Shown piece after piece: positions 44,213-55,825 of a DNA stretch of 64,000 nt. The stretch spans positions 19,621,212 to 19,685,211 of the forward strand of contig NC_030679.2 of the NCBI RefSeq assembly GCF_000004195.4. Direction: 5' to 3'. Position 1 is the first letter of the stretch, and each line of letters opens with the position of its first letter. Source of the stretch: Xenopus tropicalis. Lineage: Eukaryota; Chordata; Amphibia; Anura; Pipidae. The position numbers and the translations under genes were made by a program. The notes beneath the pieces were generated by a model. The model did no database searches. It saw only the letters and a list, made by a program, of their open reading frames with translations, and was not told the DNA's origin.

Positions 44213-44530
44213 TTGAGGACACAGGGAGCATTGGCTCCACTGCTCTAAGCCTGCGAATCTGCAGGGCATCTGCTCCCTTCCCCAGCTCCATTGATAAAAG
44301 TACAGTGTCTGCTTGAGTGCAGAGGAGCGGAGGTTGGCCTAATAATGCCTGCCTCGCATTTTTGGGGCGATCTCCTGTCCGTTGCATGTGCTTACACTCT
44401 TACACAGCTGTACTGTTAAGTGCAGATCAACAGAACTGGGAAAGGGAGGGGATCCACTTTTATCAGCCTGAAAAAAAGAAAAAAACGCAGGTTGAGAGCA
44501 GCGGAGCCAATGCTCTGTGTTCCCCTTAAC
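44213..44530. mobile_element. inverted-repeat MITE ('GGACACAGGGAGCATTGGCT')
   Basis: GGACACAGGGAGCATTGGCT CCACTGCTCT at the left is mirrored by AGAGCAGCGGAGCCAATGCT CTGTGTTCC at the right. AAGCCTGCG / CGCAGGTT extend the arms inward. No ORF beyond chance. Confidence 0.75.
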
Positions 44531-44787
44531 ACAAGAACTAAATCAGCCTTCCTTCTGTTATCTAATAGAGTACTGTGTAATCTGGGATGGTGATATTAGC
44601 TTGTAATAAAACATTATACCGTCAAAGTTAATGATATTTATATGTTCAGTGCTGGAAAAAAGTCCTGTAATGATTTCAACCACAGCAGGGAGCTAGGTGC
44701 ACACAAAACAGTCAGGATTCCCATTGAAGGATTATCTTACATTAATTAGGTTTCTGACCCTAGAGATCTGGCAAAAGTTTATTTAAC

Positions 44788-45087
44788 AGGCTAGTGCCGC
44801 ACAGGGCAGATTCTGCCCCTCTGATTTAAAAATCTGCAAGTTGTGCCTGCTTTCCGAAGCATTGCTTCTGTCCAGATGCAGGCACACACAGCGTATTTCG
44901 GCTCATACTCTGCATACTCAAGCAGTTTCCGGCTAAAATACGCTGCATAGGTCTGCACCCAAAGTAAAGCTTTCTAGGTGCAGGCACAACTTTTTTAGAT
45001 TTTTTAAAAGCATCAGGGCAGATTCTTGACTTGTGTCTATCCACAGGCTGAGAATCCGTTCTGTGTCACTCCTTGTGGCACTAGCCT
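44788..45087. mobile_element. inverted-repeat MITE ('AGGCTAGTGCC'), 300 bp
   Basis: AGGCTAGTGCCGCACAGGG at the left and TTGTGGCACTAGCCT at the right. Inner pairs are TTGTGCCTGC / GCAGGCACAA and GCAGCGTATTTT-type words. TTAA-like bases flank both sides. Confidence 0.75.
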
Positions 45088-45140
45088 TAAAATCTATAAA
45101 TGCGATGTTGCTGCAGTAAAGCTCACATTATGCATTAACA

Positions 45141-45439
45141 CAGGGGCCGCCAACCCTTTTTACCTGTGGGCCACATTCAAATGTAAAAGGAGTTGGGAAG
45201 CAACACCAACATAAAAAAGCCCTGGGGGTACAAAATAAGGGCTATGATTGGCTACTTGATAGCCCCTATGTGGACTGGCAGCCTACAGGAGGCTCTGTAT
45301 GGCAGTACACATGGTTGTTATGCAACTAAAACTTTTCTCTTGACTCAAAAATAAGCACCTGCTTTGGGGCCACTGGGAGCCACATCTGAGGGGATGGTGA
45401 ACAACATGTTGCCCCCGAGCCACTGGTTAGGGATCACTG
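45141..45439 (+). mobile_element. hAT-type MITE ('CAGGGGCCGCCAACC'), 299 bp
   Basis: Left CAGGGGCCGCCAACCC, right GGTTAGGGATCACTG. The flanks CATTAACA and CATTAACC match at 7 of 8 positions. The interior has GGCTATGATTGGCTACTTG and GCAGCCTACAGGAGG, shared in reverse with 54514-54767. Confidence 0.9.
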
Positions 45440-45459
45440 CATTAACCCATAATAATATG

Positions 45460-46230
45460 TTGGAGTATATGGAATTGGTAGTACTGTACAACATTTGTAG
45501 ATGAGTAAGCCTTTCTTGCCCATCCAATTAAAATAAAGGTGTCCATACTTGGCCCAGTCTTGTACAGAAACCTTGCGATCAACCAGTGGCCCAAACAGGC
45601 CATAAACGGCTTGGCCACCATTCCCTTGTACCATTCCATTGTACCAATCATTCGGGCCAATAGTCTGAACAATCATAACCGTGGGAAGTGAATAGGAGCT
45701 GCAGCTGCTTTACTTTCTCATTTGCCAATGCACCATTCAAAGGCCCCAACATGATGCACAATAGGGGCTGAACTAGGGGGACAGAAGAGGCACATACCTA
45801 TGGCACAATGGTGGGGGTTTCTGGGCATGAACCTCTTCTGCATGCATGTACAGGTGGGGACGGTATGATTTAGACTCCATTTGGACGACCACTGTCCAGC
45901 ACTGATAGGCAAACTAGATTTTTAATGCCCAGTTTCCAAACCAAATGATATCCTTAGTACATGGCACATTATCAAGGGATAATTGCCAATGCTGGTTAGC
46001 TTCAGTTGATACCAGTTACCCATGATGGGCAGCAGATACTTAGACCAAAAGATCCCAATTACAATATGCCTTAGAGCAGTTGTTTTCAGGCCTCTCATTA
46101 GGCCAGGGACTACTTAGTAGTGATGAGCGAATCTGTCCCATTTTCATAAAACAGCAAAAATTTGTGAAACATATTGAAGTCAATGGGTGTTTGTTTTTGC
46201 AGTGACTTTTTCCATGGGAAATGCTTTGGT
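45460..46230. other. no gene recognised
   Basis: Overlapping short frames on the minus strand (45434-45912) carry no known domain. A scrap of the CTGGACTGG family (AGGGCCTATTTGGAATCCCA) begins at about 46237. Confidence 0.4.
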
Positions 46231-46267
46231 GTCCAGGGCCTATTTGGAATCCCAGTCCAGACATGTT

Positions 46268-46340
46268 AGGGCTCTGGCACACGGGGAGATTACAAATCTC
46301 CCTGTTCGCGGACGACTAATCTCCCCGAAATGCCATGAAA
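46268..46340 (+). mobile_element. fragment of 'GGGCTCTGGCACAC' MITE
   Basis: GGGCTCTGGCACACGGGGAG followed by CAAATCTCCCTGTTCGCGG and CGACTAATCTCCCCGAAATG: the left arm of the family that forms the long hairpin immediately to the right. Three 17-bp direct repeats (GAAAAACCACCCT-type) bridge the two. Confidence 0.8.
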
Positions 46341-46362
46341 AACCACCCTGTGAAAAACCACC

Positions 46363-46714
46363 CTGTGAAAAACCACCCTTAGACTCTAAGGGCTCTGGCA
46401 CACGGGGATATTAGTCGCCCGCGACAAATCTCCCTGTTCACGGGCGACTAATCTCCCCGAAATCCCACCCCCCCGGCGAAAATGTAAATCGCCGGTGAGA
46501 TGGCATACGTGGCCGCGCGATTTCAGTGAAATCACGGAAGTTGCCTTGAGAGGAAATCGCGCGGCCACGTATGCCATCTCACCGGCGATTTACATTTTCG
46601 CCGGGGGGGTGGGATTTCGGGGAGATTAGTCGCCCGTGAACAGGGAGATTTGTCGCGGGCGACTAATATCCCCGTGTGCCAGAGCCCTTAGAGTCTAAGG
46701 GTGGTTTTTCACAG
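46363..46714. repeat. 352-bp hairpin: perfect 162-bp inverted repeat, 28-bp loop
   Basis: I compared both arms base by base. 46363-46524 and the reverse complement of 46553-46714 are identical over 162 bp, with the loop at 46525-46552. Each arm contains GGGCTCTGGCACACGGGG, AAATCTCCCTGTTCACGGGC and GTAAATCGCCGGTGAGATGG. The repeat extends past the expected MITE end (GGGCTC) through TTAGACTCTAA into flanking CTGTGAAAAACCACCC, so the inverted duplication includes non-element DNA on both sides. Confidence 0.97.
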
Positions 46715-46719
46715 CAACT

Positions 46720-48580
46720 TTTTTTTTTGGCAACTGTTTCTTTGTGGTGACTTTTTCCATTCTTGTGCAGAATATTCCAATGAGCTGAAGTGCATTGGGA
46801 AAGTCGCACAATAATAAAACCGTAGCAGAAATGGTCAAAACTTGCTCTTTTCCATCCATCAGGCAAAGCAAGTTGTAGGGTGACACAGAAGCTGTGCACA
46901 ATCCCTCCATTCTCTTATGTCCAAAAACAAAAAAATTCCATTCTATGAGAGTTGTCCAAATAAGCAGAGGCAAGCTGTAGCAAAGCCCAGTGTTGTCCTA
47001 TATGTCCAGTTGGCTGATATGGTCCATGTTTGTGTGATGGAATATACTAAAATGGCGCCATTACACATAAAGTCAGTGGAGCTGTGGAGGCAAAGGAGAA
47101 CCATAAAATAACTTGGAGGGCCATAAATGTGCCACAGGCCCTCAGGGGTTAACAGAAGTTCTTGCTGGGCTGCAAATCACACTGAACCCTGGCTTTTGGA
47201 AAGAAGGAGCTACAGGTAGTGGAACAATGAGACAGTTTGTATCTTGTAATTGATAGTGTTTCTCCCTGATATGATGGATCTCTGAACAGCGGGGAAGTAT
47301 GTATGCAATGTTAGCTCATAGCTTGTGTGTTTGGAATTCATATCCCTTCTGTCAAACATTCCCTCACTCTGCACTGCTCTGTGGGCTTCTGCTGCACACT
47401 GTACTCTACCTGCCTGCTGCCTCGTGTATCCAGCTACACCATCCCTCCTGACCCCTCTGCTTTGAAAGGCTGCGATTTACACACCCGGGTCAAAGATCAA
47501 AGCGACCCCTGACCAGCAACAGTGTTTTTAACATGAAGCATAAGCCTATTATCTATATGGCACCATGGTTGTAAAATGTGACCACATTAAACACAGTGGC
47601 TCTCATTAGCTAGCTCTGCTTGGGCTCCCGGACCACCTACTATTTAGGTCCTACAAGTCACTGTCAAAATCTGGCTTTGTTCTGCATTGGTTTGAACTGG
47701 AAAAAAAAGGAATCTCTGTTCTCCACACTGAAAGAGTATGGTGTATACATGCACTGCAGATTTTACTTTAATGAAAATATAAAACTATTGTCTAAGGGCA
47801 ACCTGCGGTAGCTGAGATTTTTGCCATGGGCAAAAAACTCCCCATCCCGCCACTACCCTAAATGATAAAGGAAATTTGTTCATAAAGAGGCAAAATTCCC
47901 TGATAGCAAGGACTGTATTCTAACTGCTACCATAAAGGCTTAGGGTGATAGTTGCCCATGATAAATCCTTGGGTTACTTTGCAAAAACGGTGATTTACAT
48001 TACTGTTGGTGGGAAAACATTGGGCCTCACACCCCAAGGGCTATGACATTAGTTGCCCATGATAAATCTTCTCTATTGGGGGCGACTAATCTTCCTGTCT
48101 GCCGTAGCTCTTAGGGTGTGAGGCGCAAGCTGCTGCCTGCTGAGAGAGCACAGGAAATCTCAAAAAGGACTGTGAGTGTAATTTTCAATTTTATTGTGCT
48201 GCATTACTTTGCCCTTATTGTTTCTGGGGGTCCTTTGAAAGGGTCAGATTTGTCAGCAAAATTGTCAATTGTTTGTTTTAATGAGGAATCAGAAGTATGG
48301 ACTTTGATTTTTTTCTGTCTAAACTTCTGTGTGCAATAAAAACTCTGAGTACCTGTCTCTGATCTGAGTAAAAGGTGCTGCTACCTAGAGTGATCCCCCA
48401 TAATTTGTGATTGGATGCGGGCAGTATCTTTTATTCTTAAAGAGATATCCTATTAAGCATGTTGGTGTGACTCTTTATGGAAGAGATTATAAAACAGTTT
48501 GCACAGGCTCATGCCCATCAGCAGCAGATCAACTCGAGCCGACACCAAGCCAATGTACAGATCATGAAACTCTAACTTGG
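46720..48580. other. no gene recognised
   Basis: Unassigned DNA. Decayed pieces of a GTTGCCCATGATAAATC inverted-repeat element lie at about 47950-48120. ORFs are short and unsupported. Confidence 0.4.
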
Positions 48581-48586
48581 CATTAT

Positions 48587-48933
48587 TTAAGCTGGCCATA
48601 CACGTGGCGATCTGATGATGTTTCGTGCGACCATCGGTCGCACAAAACATCGTCAGATCCGCCACACACCATTCAGGGCTGAATCGGCAGGTAAGGAGGT
48701 AGAAACAATAGGATTTCTATCTCCTTCTGTCGATTCAGCGCTGAAGGGAGATTTTGGTCAGGCGCCTTCTATGGCGCCCGATCAAAATGTTCTAACTGGT
48801 CCGAACGGCGAGTCGGCCGATATCAGCAGGTTCCTGCGATATCGGTCGACTCGCCGACATACCATACACGCACCGAATATCGTACGAAGCGAGGTTTCGT
48901 ACGATATTATCGGTGCGTGTATGGCCACCTTAA
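48587..48933. mobile_element. 'GGTGGCCATACACG' MITE, copy 3, with TTAA duplication
   Basis: A 347-bp element: TTAAGCTGGCCATACACGTG at the left, GTGCGTGTATGGCCACCTTAA at the right, with TTAA at 48587-48590 and 48930-48933. Inner inverted pairs are CGATATCGG and CGTACGAAGCGAGG / CCTCGC-type words. The best-preserved copy of this family here. Confidence 0.92.
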
Positions 48934-48947
48934 GTCACAGGCTTTTA

Positions 48948-49143
48948 GGGTGAAGACACACAGAGCTACTAGTAGCAGCTACTTGTCACAGCTACTAAAA
49001 TAGACAATGCTGATCATTTACTGATAATTGTCTCTACGTATTTTAGCGGGGGCAATTCTCAGTATTGTCTATGGCAGGGAATTTTCTGGTGTTTAGTAAC
49101 CGTGACAAGTAGCTGCTACTAAGTAGCAATGTGCATCTTCACC
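48948..49143. mobile_element. inverted-repeat MITE ('GGGTGAAGACACACAGAGCT')
   Basis: GGGTGAAGACACAC at the left, GTGCATCTTCACC at the right. TAGTAGCAGCTACTTGTCAC is mirrored by GTGACAAGTAGCTGCTACTA, and AGACAATGCTGATC by a diverged mate. It starts 15 bp after the preceding MITE ends. Confidence 0.85.
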
Positions 49144-49149
49144 TTTAAA

Positions 49150-49745
49150 AGTATGCTGAAATATATATGTATAATGTATAATACGGACTGACACTACTGA
49201 ACAATCTTATGTATAGTATAGTGTAACCATCTCTTACGTATTGTATGTAGTCAGTTATGTACTTTATTTATACATTCTTACAAGACATTAATATTACAGG
49301 GGAACACACATTGTAATAATCAAAATAAATAGTTTTGATTAATAAAGTAACAAAGTCTAAGTGACAGAGATTAAAAGACAATTGTTGTAAGGAGGCATAG
49401 AGGTGACTATGTAAGTGGGTTGGTAACTTACAGGAACCATGGGAAGGGTAATATGTGCTGCTACTACCAGTGGATGGGGAATCAGTGATATCATATGCCA
49501 GTTTGCAATTGCTTTTAGTTTAGATATTTAGACCTGTTTATCTTTTTGTTCTGCAGCTCACTGTTTTAGAAATTAATCAATATGGTTAGTAGAGTTCTTG
49601 CATTTATTGAGCAAATAATTATAAATCCACAAATATCATAGGTGTATACAGTTTACCATGAGAATCGCCCTGTTTTTTGTGACTTAATGCCAATCCAGAT
49701 TCAATGAACAATATTGATAAATGTCAATAAATATAAGGATGGAAT
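49150..49745. other. no gene recognised
   Basis: Unassigned AT-rich DNA directly upstream of the CR1 fragment. Confidence 0.4.
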
Positions 49746-49749
49746 TGGA

Positions 49750-50460
49750 TGTAAAAATATGCAGCCGCTTATACGGTTAATGGGACTGCACTTGGCAAAT
49801 CCATAATGGAGAAGGACCTTGGAGTCCTTGTAGATAATAATCTTGGATGTAGGAAGAAATGCCATGCGATGCCAAAGGCTAACAAGGTCTTGATGCATTA
49901 AAAAGGGCATAGATTTGTGGGAGGAGGGTGTTGTTCTTCCATTTTAAGGCCACTTTTAAGGCCCCATCTAGAATATACCGTGCAGTTTTGGTCTCCAGTG
50001 CTCAGATGGGATATTATTGAATTAGAGAGAGTCCAAAGAAGGGCAACTAAGCTGGTTAAGGGTATGGAAAGTCTCAGTTATGAAGAAAGACTGGCCAAGT
50101 TGGGTCTGTTTACACTGGAGAAGAGGCGCTTAAGAGGTGACATGATAACTAAATATAAATATATAAAGGGATCATATAATAACCTCTCTAATGCTTTATT
50201 AGCAGACACAAGGTCATCCATTCCAATTACTAGAAAGGAGGATTAATCTAAATATTTGCAACACTTTTTTTTTAAATGCCAGCTGTGAAGTTGTGAGATT
50301 CTCTCCCCTCTGCGGCAAATTAGAGAAGCTTCAGAAGGGGCTTTTACCTTCCTCCTGTTTAACTAGCAGTTAGGCAGGTTTTATACATATGTAAGAGGTT
50401 GAACTTGATGGACATGTTTCTTTTTTCAACCTAAACACTATGTTCCTATGTAAAAATAGA
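49750..50460 (+). mobile_element. CR1-like LINE fragment, decayed
   Basis: Encodes, with frameshifts, the C-terminal third of the same ORF2 seen at 16-18 kb: first the NGTALGKS..EKDLGVLVDN block, then after indels [40 protein letters not shown] and [20 protein letters not shown] (open frame 49917-50246). The 3' UTR follows (CCCCTCTGCGGCAAATTAGA, TTGAACTTGATGGACATGTT) and ends CACTATGTTCCTATGT. More diverged than the 16-kb copy. Confidence 0.9.
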
Positions 50461-51028
50461 TGAAGCAGACCCCATGGCCATTGTGGACCTGGTCTACTTC
50501 TTTTATACAGAGGGCCCATGTCACAATTGACCTGGATTTAATCTACATGAAATCATGAGTGACCTGCCATGGGCCCAGAAAATATTTTTTTGAGGAGGAT
50601 GGCCTGGACCACCAAATTTTCCATCACACAACTCTCCATGGCAAGAACTGAACCCGTCTCCCCTCTCCTGCTTAGGTAACATTAGGGTATATACCATTAA
50701 GAACTATGGCCACTTCTGCAAATCTTATCTGATTTTGTGGCCAATGAGCTCCATTCCATAGGCAGACGGATAATTACATACCACCTTCTTAAATATACAT
50801 GCATACACATTGCAGTAGCTGCTGGTTTGTAAAATACATTATGGATTCTTCTTATCATATGATGTAAAGGTGTACGTCAAGCAGGGAAGTGCAGATATGC
50901 AGATAATGATCATTTATGCTAGTGTTTCTCATGCTGTGAGGCCAGGCTCACTACTAAGGTTCATTTACTAGTTTGGTGAACTTTTAGCGAAATTCCTTAC
51001 TCCACATGTAAGGATTAGCCCCCATATG

Positions 51029-51171
51029 TAATAAAAGGCACTAGGTTTGCCCAGTAGCAGTAACCCATAGCAACTAATAAGATACTTGCTTTTAAACAGG
51101 TGACCACTAAATTCCTGGTGATTGGTTGCTATGGGTTACTGCTCCTGGGCAAACTTAGTGCCTTTTATTAC
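51029..51171. mobile_element. small inverted-repeat MITE ('GTAATAAAAGGCACTAGGTT')
   Basis: GTAATAAAAGGCACTAGGTT and CAGTAACCCATAGCAACTAA are mirrored by GGTTGCTATGGGTTACTG and AACTTAGTGCCTTTTATTAC. About 143 bp, almost all arm. A related scrap (TTGCTCAGGGCAACCAATCA) is at 51528. Confidence 0.85.
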
Positions 51172-51179
51172 TTAACCCA

Positions 51180-51855
51180 ACAGAACTTAAAGGTCCAAAA
51201 TACCCTCATATATTTCTGCTTAATTGTTGCTTACTATGAGCAAGTACTTTTGGTTTTGCAAGTTTTATAGTATATCATTGGAACGACTATGACATTTACA
51301 GCTCTGGTTGGCTGGCCACACCCCTAGTGATGTCATGCTGTTCCCACTGGATTTATAAGGCCACACACCTACTCGATTCTTGTAAGGAGATTATAAAACA
51401 GTGGAGCTGAGGGAGGTATTAAGCTGCATGTTGGCACCCAACTAGTAAGTCAATTGAAGCTTAGGCAACACTTGGGGGTATATTTATCATGCTGTGTAAA
51501 AAGTGGAGTAAAACATTACTAGTGGTGTTGCTCAGGGCAACCAATCAGCAATTAGATTTCAACAGTTCTTCTGGCTACACAAGCTTCTTTGGCAGCAATA
51601 CAGAAATCTACATCACAGTAATATTTGCAGACCTGGATCCCTAATTTCTAGGTTTGCTAGTTATTTCATACGGTCATGGGTTTGGCTATGAGAAACATGT
51701 ATGGGGGCAAAGAAGACTGATAACCCTTGACCTATACCTTTTCTATTTACTCTAGAGCAAATAAATGAAAAGACAGGGCTAATAAATAAGGTTTACATTT
51801 ACCATTAATGTAGGGGTTTTAAGTTTACTTGTAAATGCTATGCTTAATGCTCCAG
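51180..51855. other. no gene recognised
   Basis: A decayed TATATTTATCATGCTGTGTA scrap near 51480 may be another MITE end. Otherwise unassigned. Confidence 0.4.
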
Positions 51856-51859
51856 ATCA

Positions 51860-52060
51860 TGCAAACAATCCTTTAGAAAAAGTAAAATTTGCAGGTAATT
51901 TGTAGCTAGATTTACATGTAATTGTTGGCTTAGAGTTAAGCGCTGCGCTTTGTTCACTATGGATTTTTCTAACTGATGCGATTCCACAACAGCTATTTGT
52001 TGTGTTAACACTGAATACACTGACTCCCCCTAGTACCGTCATAATAATATAGTACATTTA
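51860..52060. promoter_or_regulatory. candidate conserved non-coding island
   Basis: Even-complexity sequence with the homeodomain-type word TGTAATTGTTGG and GTTAACACTGAATACACTGA. It matches no repeat in the window. Weak inference from texture and lack of repeats only. Confidence 0.2.
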
Positions 52061-52064
52061 GCTC

Positions 52065-52800
52065 ACAGATAAACACAGTGGTTGTGTTGAGATTTGTTGC
52101 TAAAACAAATATATCTTTTCTATACACAGAGCAAAGTATATTCCCAGTGGCTTTACATTAAAGGATGTATTAAAAGGATTCAGACAGGGGTTCCTGGTCT
52201 TGCACACCTACAAACAGAAGCGTAGAAAGGCTTATTAAAACGACAACGTAACTTTTAAATATTAGTAAAATATATTCTGCCACAACGTGGCATATGGAGA
52301 AAAGCATTAAATAGGGAAAACTATAATCCTTGGAATATGGCATTGCTGGAAAGATTCTACCACTGAAAGCTATCATGTCAGCATCCATGTAACTCCAATA
52401 AAAATACAATAACTTGGATTGGACTCTCTCTATAATCTTGGGTGAGCTGTAGCCTATAGGATAAACCGATGTAAATGGGATTTTTTTAAGAGTTTGGAAT
52501 TCACTCCCAGAATTCCTTTTGTTTGCAATCAGACTGTCGGGAGCCTATGGCAGAATGTATATAAGAGAGACTGCGTTCAAATGCAGGAATAGGTGAAAAA
52601 CAGGTGTACAGGGGACTTTATATTGTGTTATTATTACTCCTTATTTTTGCAGAAGTTGTTTATCCATCCCTGTCCCAGTAAAGTTTACAGTCTAAGGCCC
52701 ATGCTTGCTGGGATTGATTTAAGCAGGAGTCAGTTATTCTGTTTGCAGACCAGTTGTGGTCAGCACAGCATACTCTGGGTTGTATACATATATAGGCACT
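52065..52800. other. no gene recognised
   Basis: Unassigned intergenic DNA. Frames of 74-79 codons have no motif. Confidence 0.4.
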
Positions 52801-52804
52801 TTTG

Positions 52805-53215
52805 GGCCCGTCCCTAGGGCAGCTTTAGGGGAAGGCCCACAGGTGCTTATATATAAAAAAAATCACATTAAAAATCCCTGCTGGCTGCCAGACAATTGCA
52901 GGTAAATGCAGCAGTGAAGTTGGGGGGTAGCGACTTGCAGGGGGTTGGGTACACATGGAATACCTGTAAAGCGGTCAGGTTACGGGTAGAAAGTTCCCAG
53001 TTCACCAACAAGGTGGGCGGTCTACAGGTACCCTGCCTGGGTGCAGGTGATGTCACTTCAGGTCCATAGGGACGTCACTACTGGTTTTACAGCTCCAATG
53101 GTTGGGTAGTAAGTAAACTCATTGCAGGTAGCGGGTCTGGGCCATAGCAGGGTGGTGGGTACAGGTTGGGTTGCGGGTCAGCAGGTCCAGGGTGGACACT
53201 GGTCTGCCCAACCAG
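52805..53215. repeat. decayed repeat rich in GGGTTGCGGGT/TACAGGT words
   Basis: Imperfect reiterated words such as GGTTACGGGTAG, GGTGGGTACAGGTTGGGTTG and GCGGGTCAGCAGGTCCAGG. Tandem structure is blurred. Overlapping ORFs in all plus frames (53122-53483) reflect low stop density, not coding. Confidence 0.45.
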
Positions 53216-53814
53216 ATTCTACTGGGATGGTGGGGGACCTGGTTCTTCGGATTCTGCTACAAAATTCTTCAAGAAGCCTCACACACAACTTTTATGCAGT
53301 TTGGGAACATACTCCATTTATTGTTTCCACCAGTGCTTCAGTGTTTCAAGGTGGCAACCCACCCTTTATCAGAATAAACTTATATGCACATCACATCTTT
53401 TGTGTGTGACTTCTTCAAGAATTGTGTACTGTGGTTCAGACTGTGCCAGTCATGGAAGAAAGCCTGCTCCACTAGTGCAGTGAATTGTGGTATTGCGAGT
53501 GAGTGAAGCTGCTATTTCATGTGATCTTTGGCTTCTGGACTGTACTGCACATGGCCAGGAAGCAAAGTAGGTGGTACATACCAGTGTCTAGAACAGTTCC
53601 AGAGCAAAAAAATGTCTTGCCTTCTCCAATTTTTTACAGTTTGATCTGTTTATGTATAGTTGGATTAAAGAGTAAATGAAGACCTCCTACAAAATGTAGG
53701 GATTTTAATTAAATCTCTTTAGCTTAATTAGCTTAGTATTTGTTATGAAACAAATGTATTTTTATGATATTTAAAATGAGCTTACTGTATAGGGGTTTTT
53801 ATTCTTTGTGTTTT

Positions 53815-54115
53815 TAATTTATTTAGCTTTTTGTTCATCAGCTCTCCAGTTTGGAATTTCAGCAGCTATCTGGTTGCTAGGGTCTTATTCACCTTAGCAA
53901 CCAGGCAGTGGTTTAAATGAGGGACTGAAGTATGAATAGGAGAGGGCCTGAATAGAAAGATAACTTATAAAGAGTAACAGTAATAATAAAATTGTTTGAT
54001 CACAGAATAATAGTTTTTGGCTGCTGGGGTTAGCGAGCCCCATTTTAATGCTAAAAAGTTGTGGAAGTGGAAGTGGAAGGCAAATAATTTGGAAACTATA
54101 AAAAATATTACAATA
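53815..54115 (+). mobile_element. MITE-like repeat ('GCAGCTATCTGGTTGCTAGG')
   Basis: TCAGCTCTCCAGTTTGGAATT TCAGC, a GGTTGCTAGGGTC / CCTTAGCAACCAGG inverted pair, GGCTGCTGGGGTTAGCGAGC and GGAAGGCAAATAATTTGG. Part of it recurs at 32376-32540. Ends are not defined. Confidence 0.6.
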
Positions 54116-54130
54116 ACAATATAGGTGCCT

Positions 54131-54195
54131 TAGTTATATAGTAGATGAGGTGGAAAAAAGACACACATCCATCGAGTTCAACCTTTTGGTCCATT
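54131..54195 (-). mobile_element. CR1-like LINE 3'-end fragment, minus orientation
   Basis: GGTGGAAAAAAGACACACAT CCATCGAGTTCAACC is the reverse complement of the conserved CR1 3' end seen at 15980-16010. The TTACTATG tail is reduced to TTATATAGTAG. Confidence 0.75.
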
Positions 54196-54513
54196 ACTGC
54201 TAGTAGTAGTTTGACCCAGAGTTCCTTTATTTGGGTTCAAATTATGGTGACTGCCCTGGCCTACACAGAACAGGAGTGGCAAACGTGGGCCAGTGGGCCC
54301 AGAGCTCAATTCCCATCAGCCCTCTCTTATTTCCATCATAGGTCTATTCAACACATATTACATTTAGCACTATCAACATAATTGTAGTGAGAGTGGGCCC
54401 TCGGCATCAGATTCTCTGGAAGGCCCTAGGAGCCCAGCCTGACAGTGGTCAAGGGATGCTAGGAGTCTTAGATCAATATCAATGGGAAAGCAGAAGTTTT
54501 CCATGGCCTAGAG

Positions 54514-54767
54514 CAATGATCCCCAATCTCTGGCTTGGGAGCAACATGTTGTTTTCCAACCCCTTGAATATTGCTCCCAATGGCCTCAAAGAAGGTTCCT
54601 GACTTGGAGGCAGGTTTTGACCATGTGTACTACCAAACAGAACCTCCTGTAGGCTGCCAGTCTACATAGGGGCTACCAAATAGCCAATCACAGCTCTTAT
54701 TTTGTACCCCCAGGTACATTTGTACATTTGAATGTGGCTCTCAGGTTAATAAGGCTGGGGACCCCCG
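54514..54767 (-). mobile_element. hAT-type MITE, sibling of 45141-45439 in reverse
   Basis: CAATGATCCCCAATCTCTGG at one end, GGCTGGGGACCCCCG at the other. Shares GGCTGCCAGTCTACATAGGG and GCCAATCACAGCTCTTATTT with the 45-kb copy. Flanks GCCTAGAG and GCCAACAG agree at 6 of 8. Confidence 0.85.
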
Positions 54768-54779
54768 GCCAACAGAATG

Positions 54780-55820
54780 AAATGCCCTTGCAAACAAATC
54801 CTGTCCTTGACAGCAAGCTATAAAAGAGTTAAATGGCACTGATCCTGTAAATAATATTTCCAGTGCTAATGTCTAAAGTGGCCAGTGGAAAGTGGGATCA
54901 GTGTGTGATAATAATATCACAGGCTCTTCTACTCCTCCTTCTGCATTCTCCTAATCATAGAATCTGACCCCCCTCATCCCTGCCTCTTGTGTTTGAGGGA
55001 TCTGGTGCCGGCTAGGGCTTGCGGCTAACTGTACCCCACCCCCCCACCCTCAAAGGGCCTTTCCCTTGTCTCGTTTCATCACTGGCTACAGAGCTGAGAG
55101 AAAACAGACTCTTTCCCCTCAGGGCTACCCCTCTCTTTCAGCATCAGGAGTATTTGCTCCTGTCACTGGAATATACTGGACTTCACATATACTGTCCCGG
55201 TAAATCGGTTACAGTTGGACCAGCCTTTAATAACCTTTGTGTTCTGGAATTCTGTCTATAGTGCATGGCGTATGTGCAAACATGGACTACACTTTGTGGA
55301 ATTTATTATTATATATTAATTCCCTGCCAGTCCTGATTGCCAGAAATCGCTTGGAGCCTTATATGTGCTGCCAGTTCTGCCTAATAAAGTATCTTTTCCA
55401 GTATCCACTGGCAGAGACTGTTGCTAAGTATGTAATTCCAATGGGAGATTTACCGTGCTGATAAAGTGTAATTGTAAAATCACCCCTGAACCCTAACGTG
55501 TTGAGGTCAGCAATTCCTTGATGTGTCAGTGGTCTTATAATCCTCAAAATCACAGATCTGTTTGAACCGATTTTGCCAAACACTCTTCCCTAAGGCTAGT
55601 TGCAGTGTCAATGCAATGGTAACTACCACATGTGATTAATCACATGTGGTAGTTACACTTTTAAGATGGCTTCAGCAATTGTCACCGGATTGTATCACTG
55701 GTTCCGTACACGGATCAGGGTGCTTTCTTATTAGTGGTTCCCCGCGCCATTACGTTTACATAATAAGGCAAACACATTTTTTTCCCTGCCATGTTGTCCC
55801 TGTCCATTTTCATTTCTTCT
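54780..55820. other. no gene recognised
   Basis: A 15-bp inverted pair around ACTACCACATGTGATTAATC ACATGTGGTAGT at about 55622-55654 forms a short palindrome. ORFs here are unsupported. Confidence 0.45.
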
Positions 55821-55825
55821 TATAT

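Noticed and set aside
53122..53483. Three overlapping plus-strand ORFs of 68-105 codons
   Set aside because: All three frames are open through a GGGT-rich decayed repeat, which argues for low stop density rather than coding.
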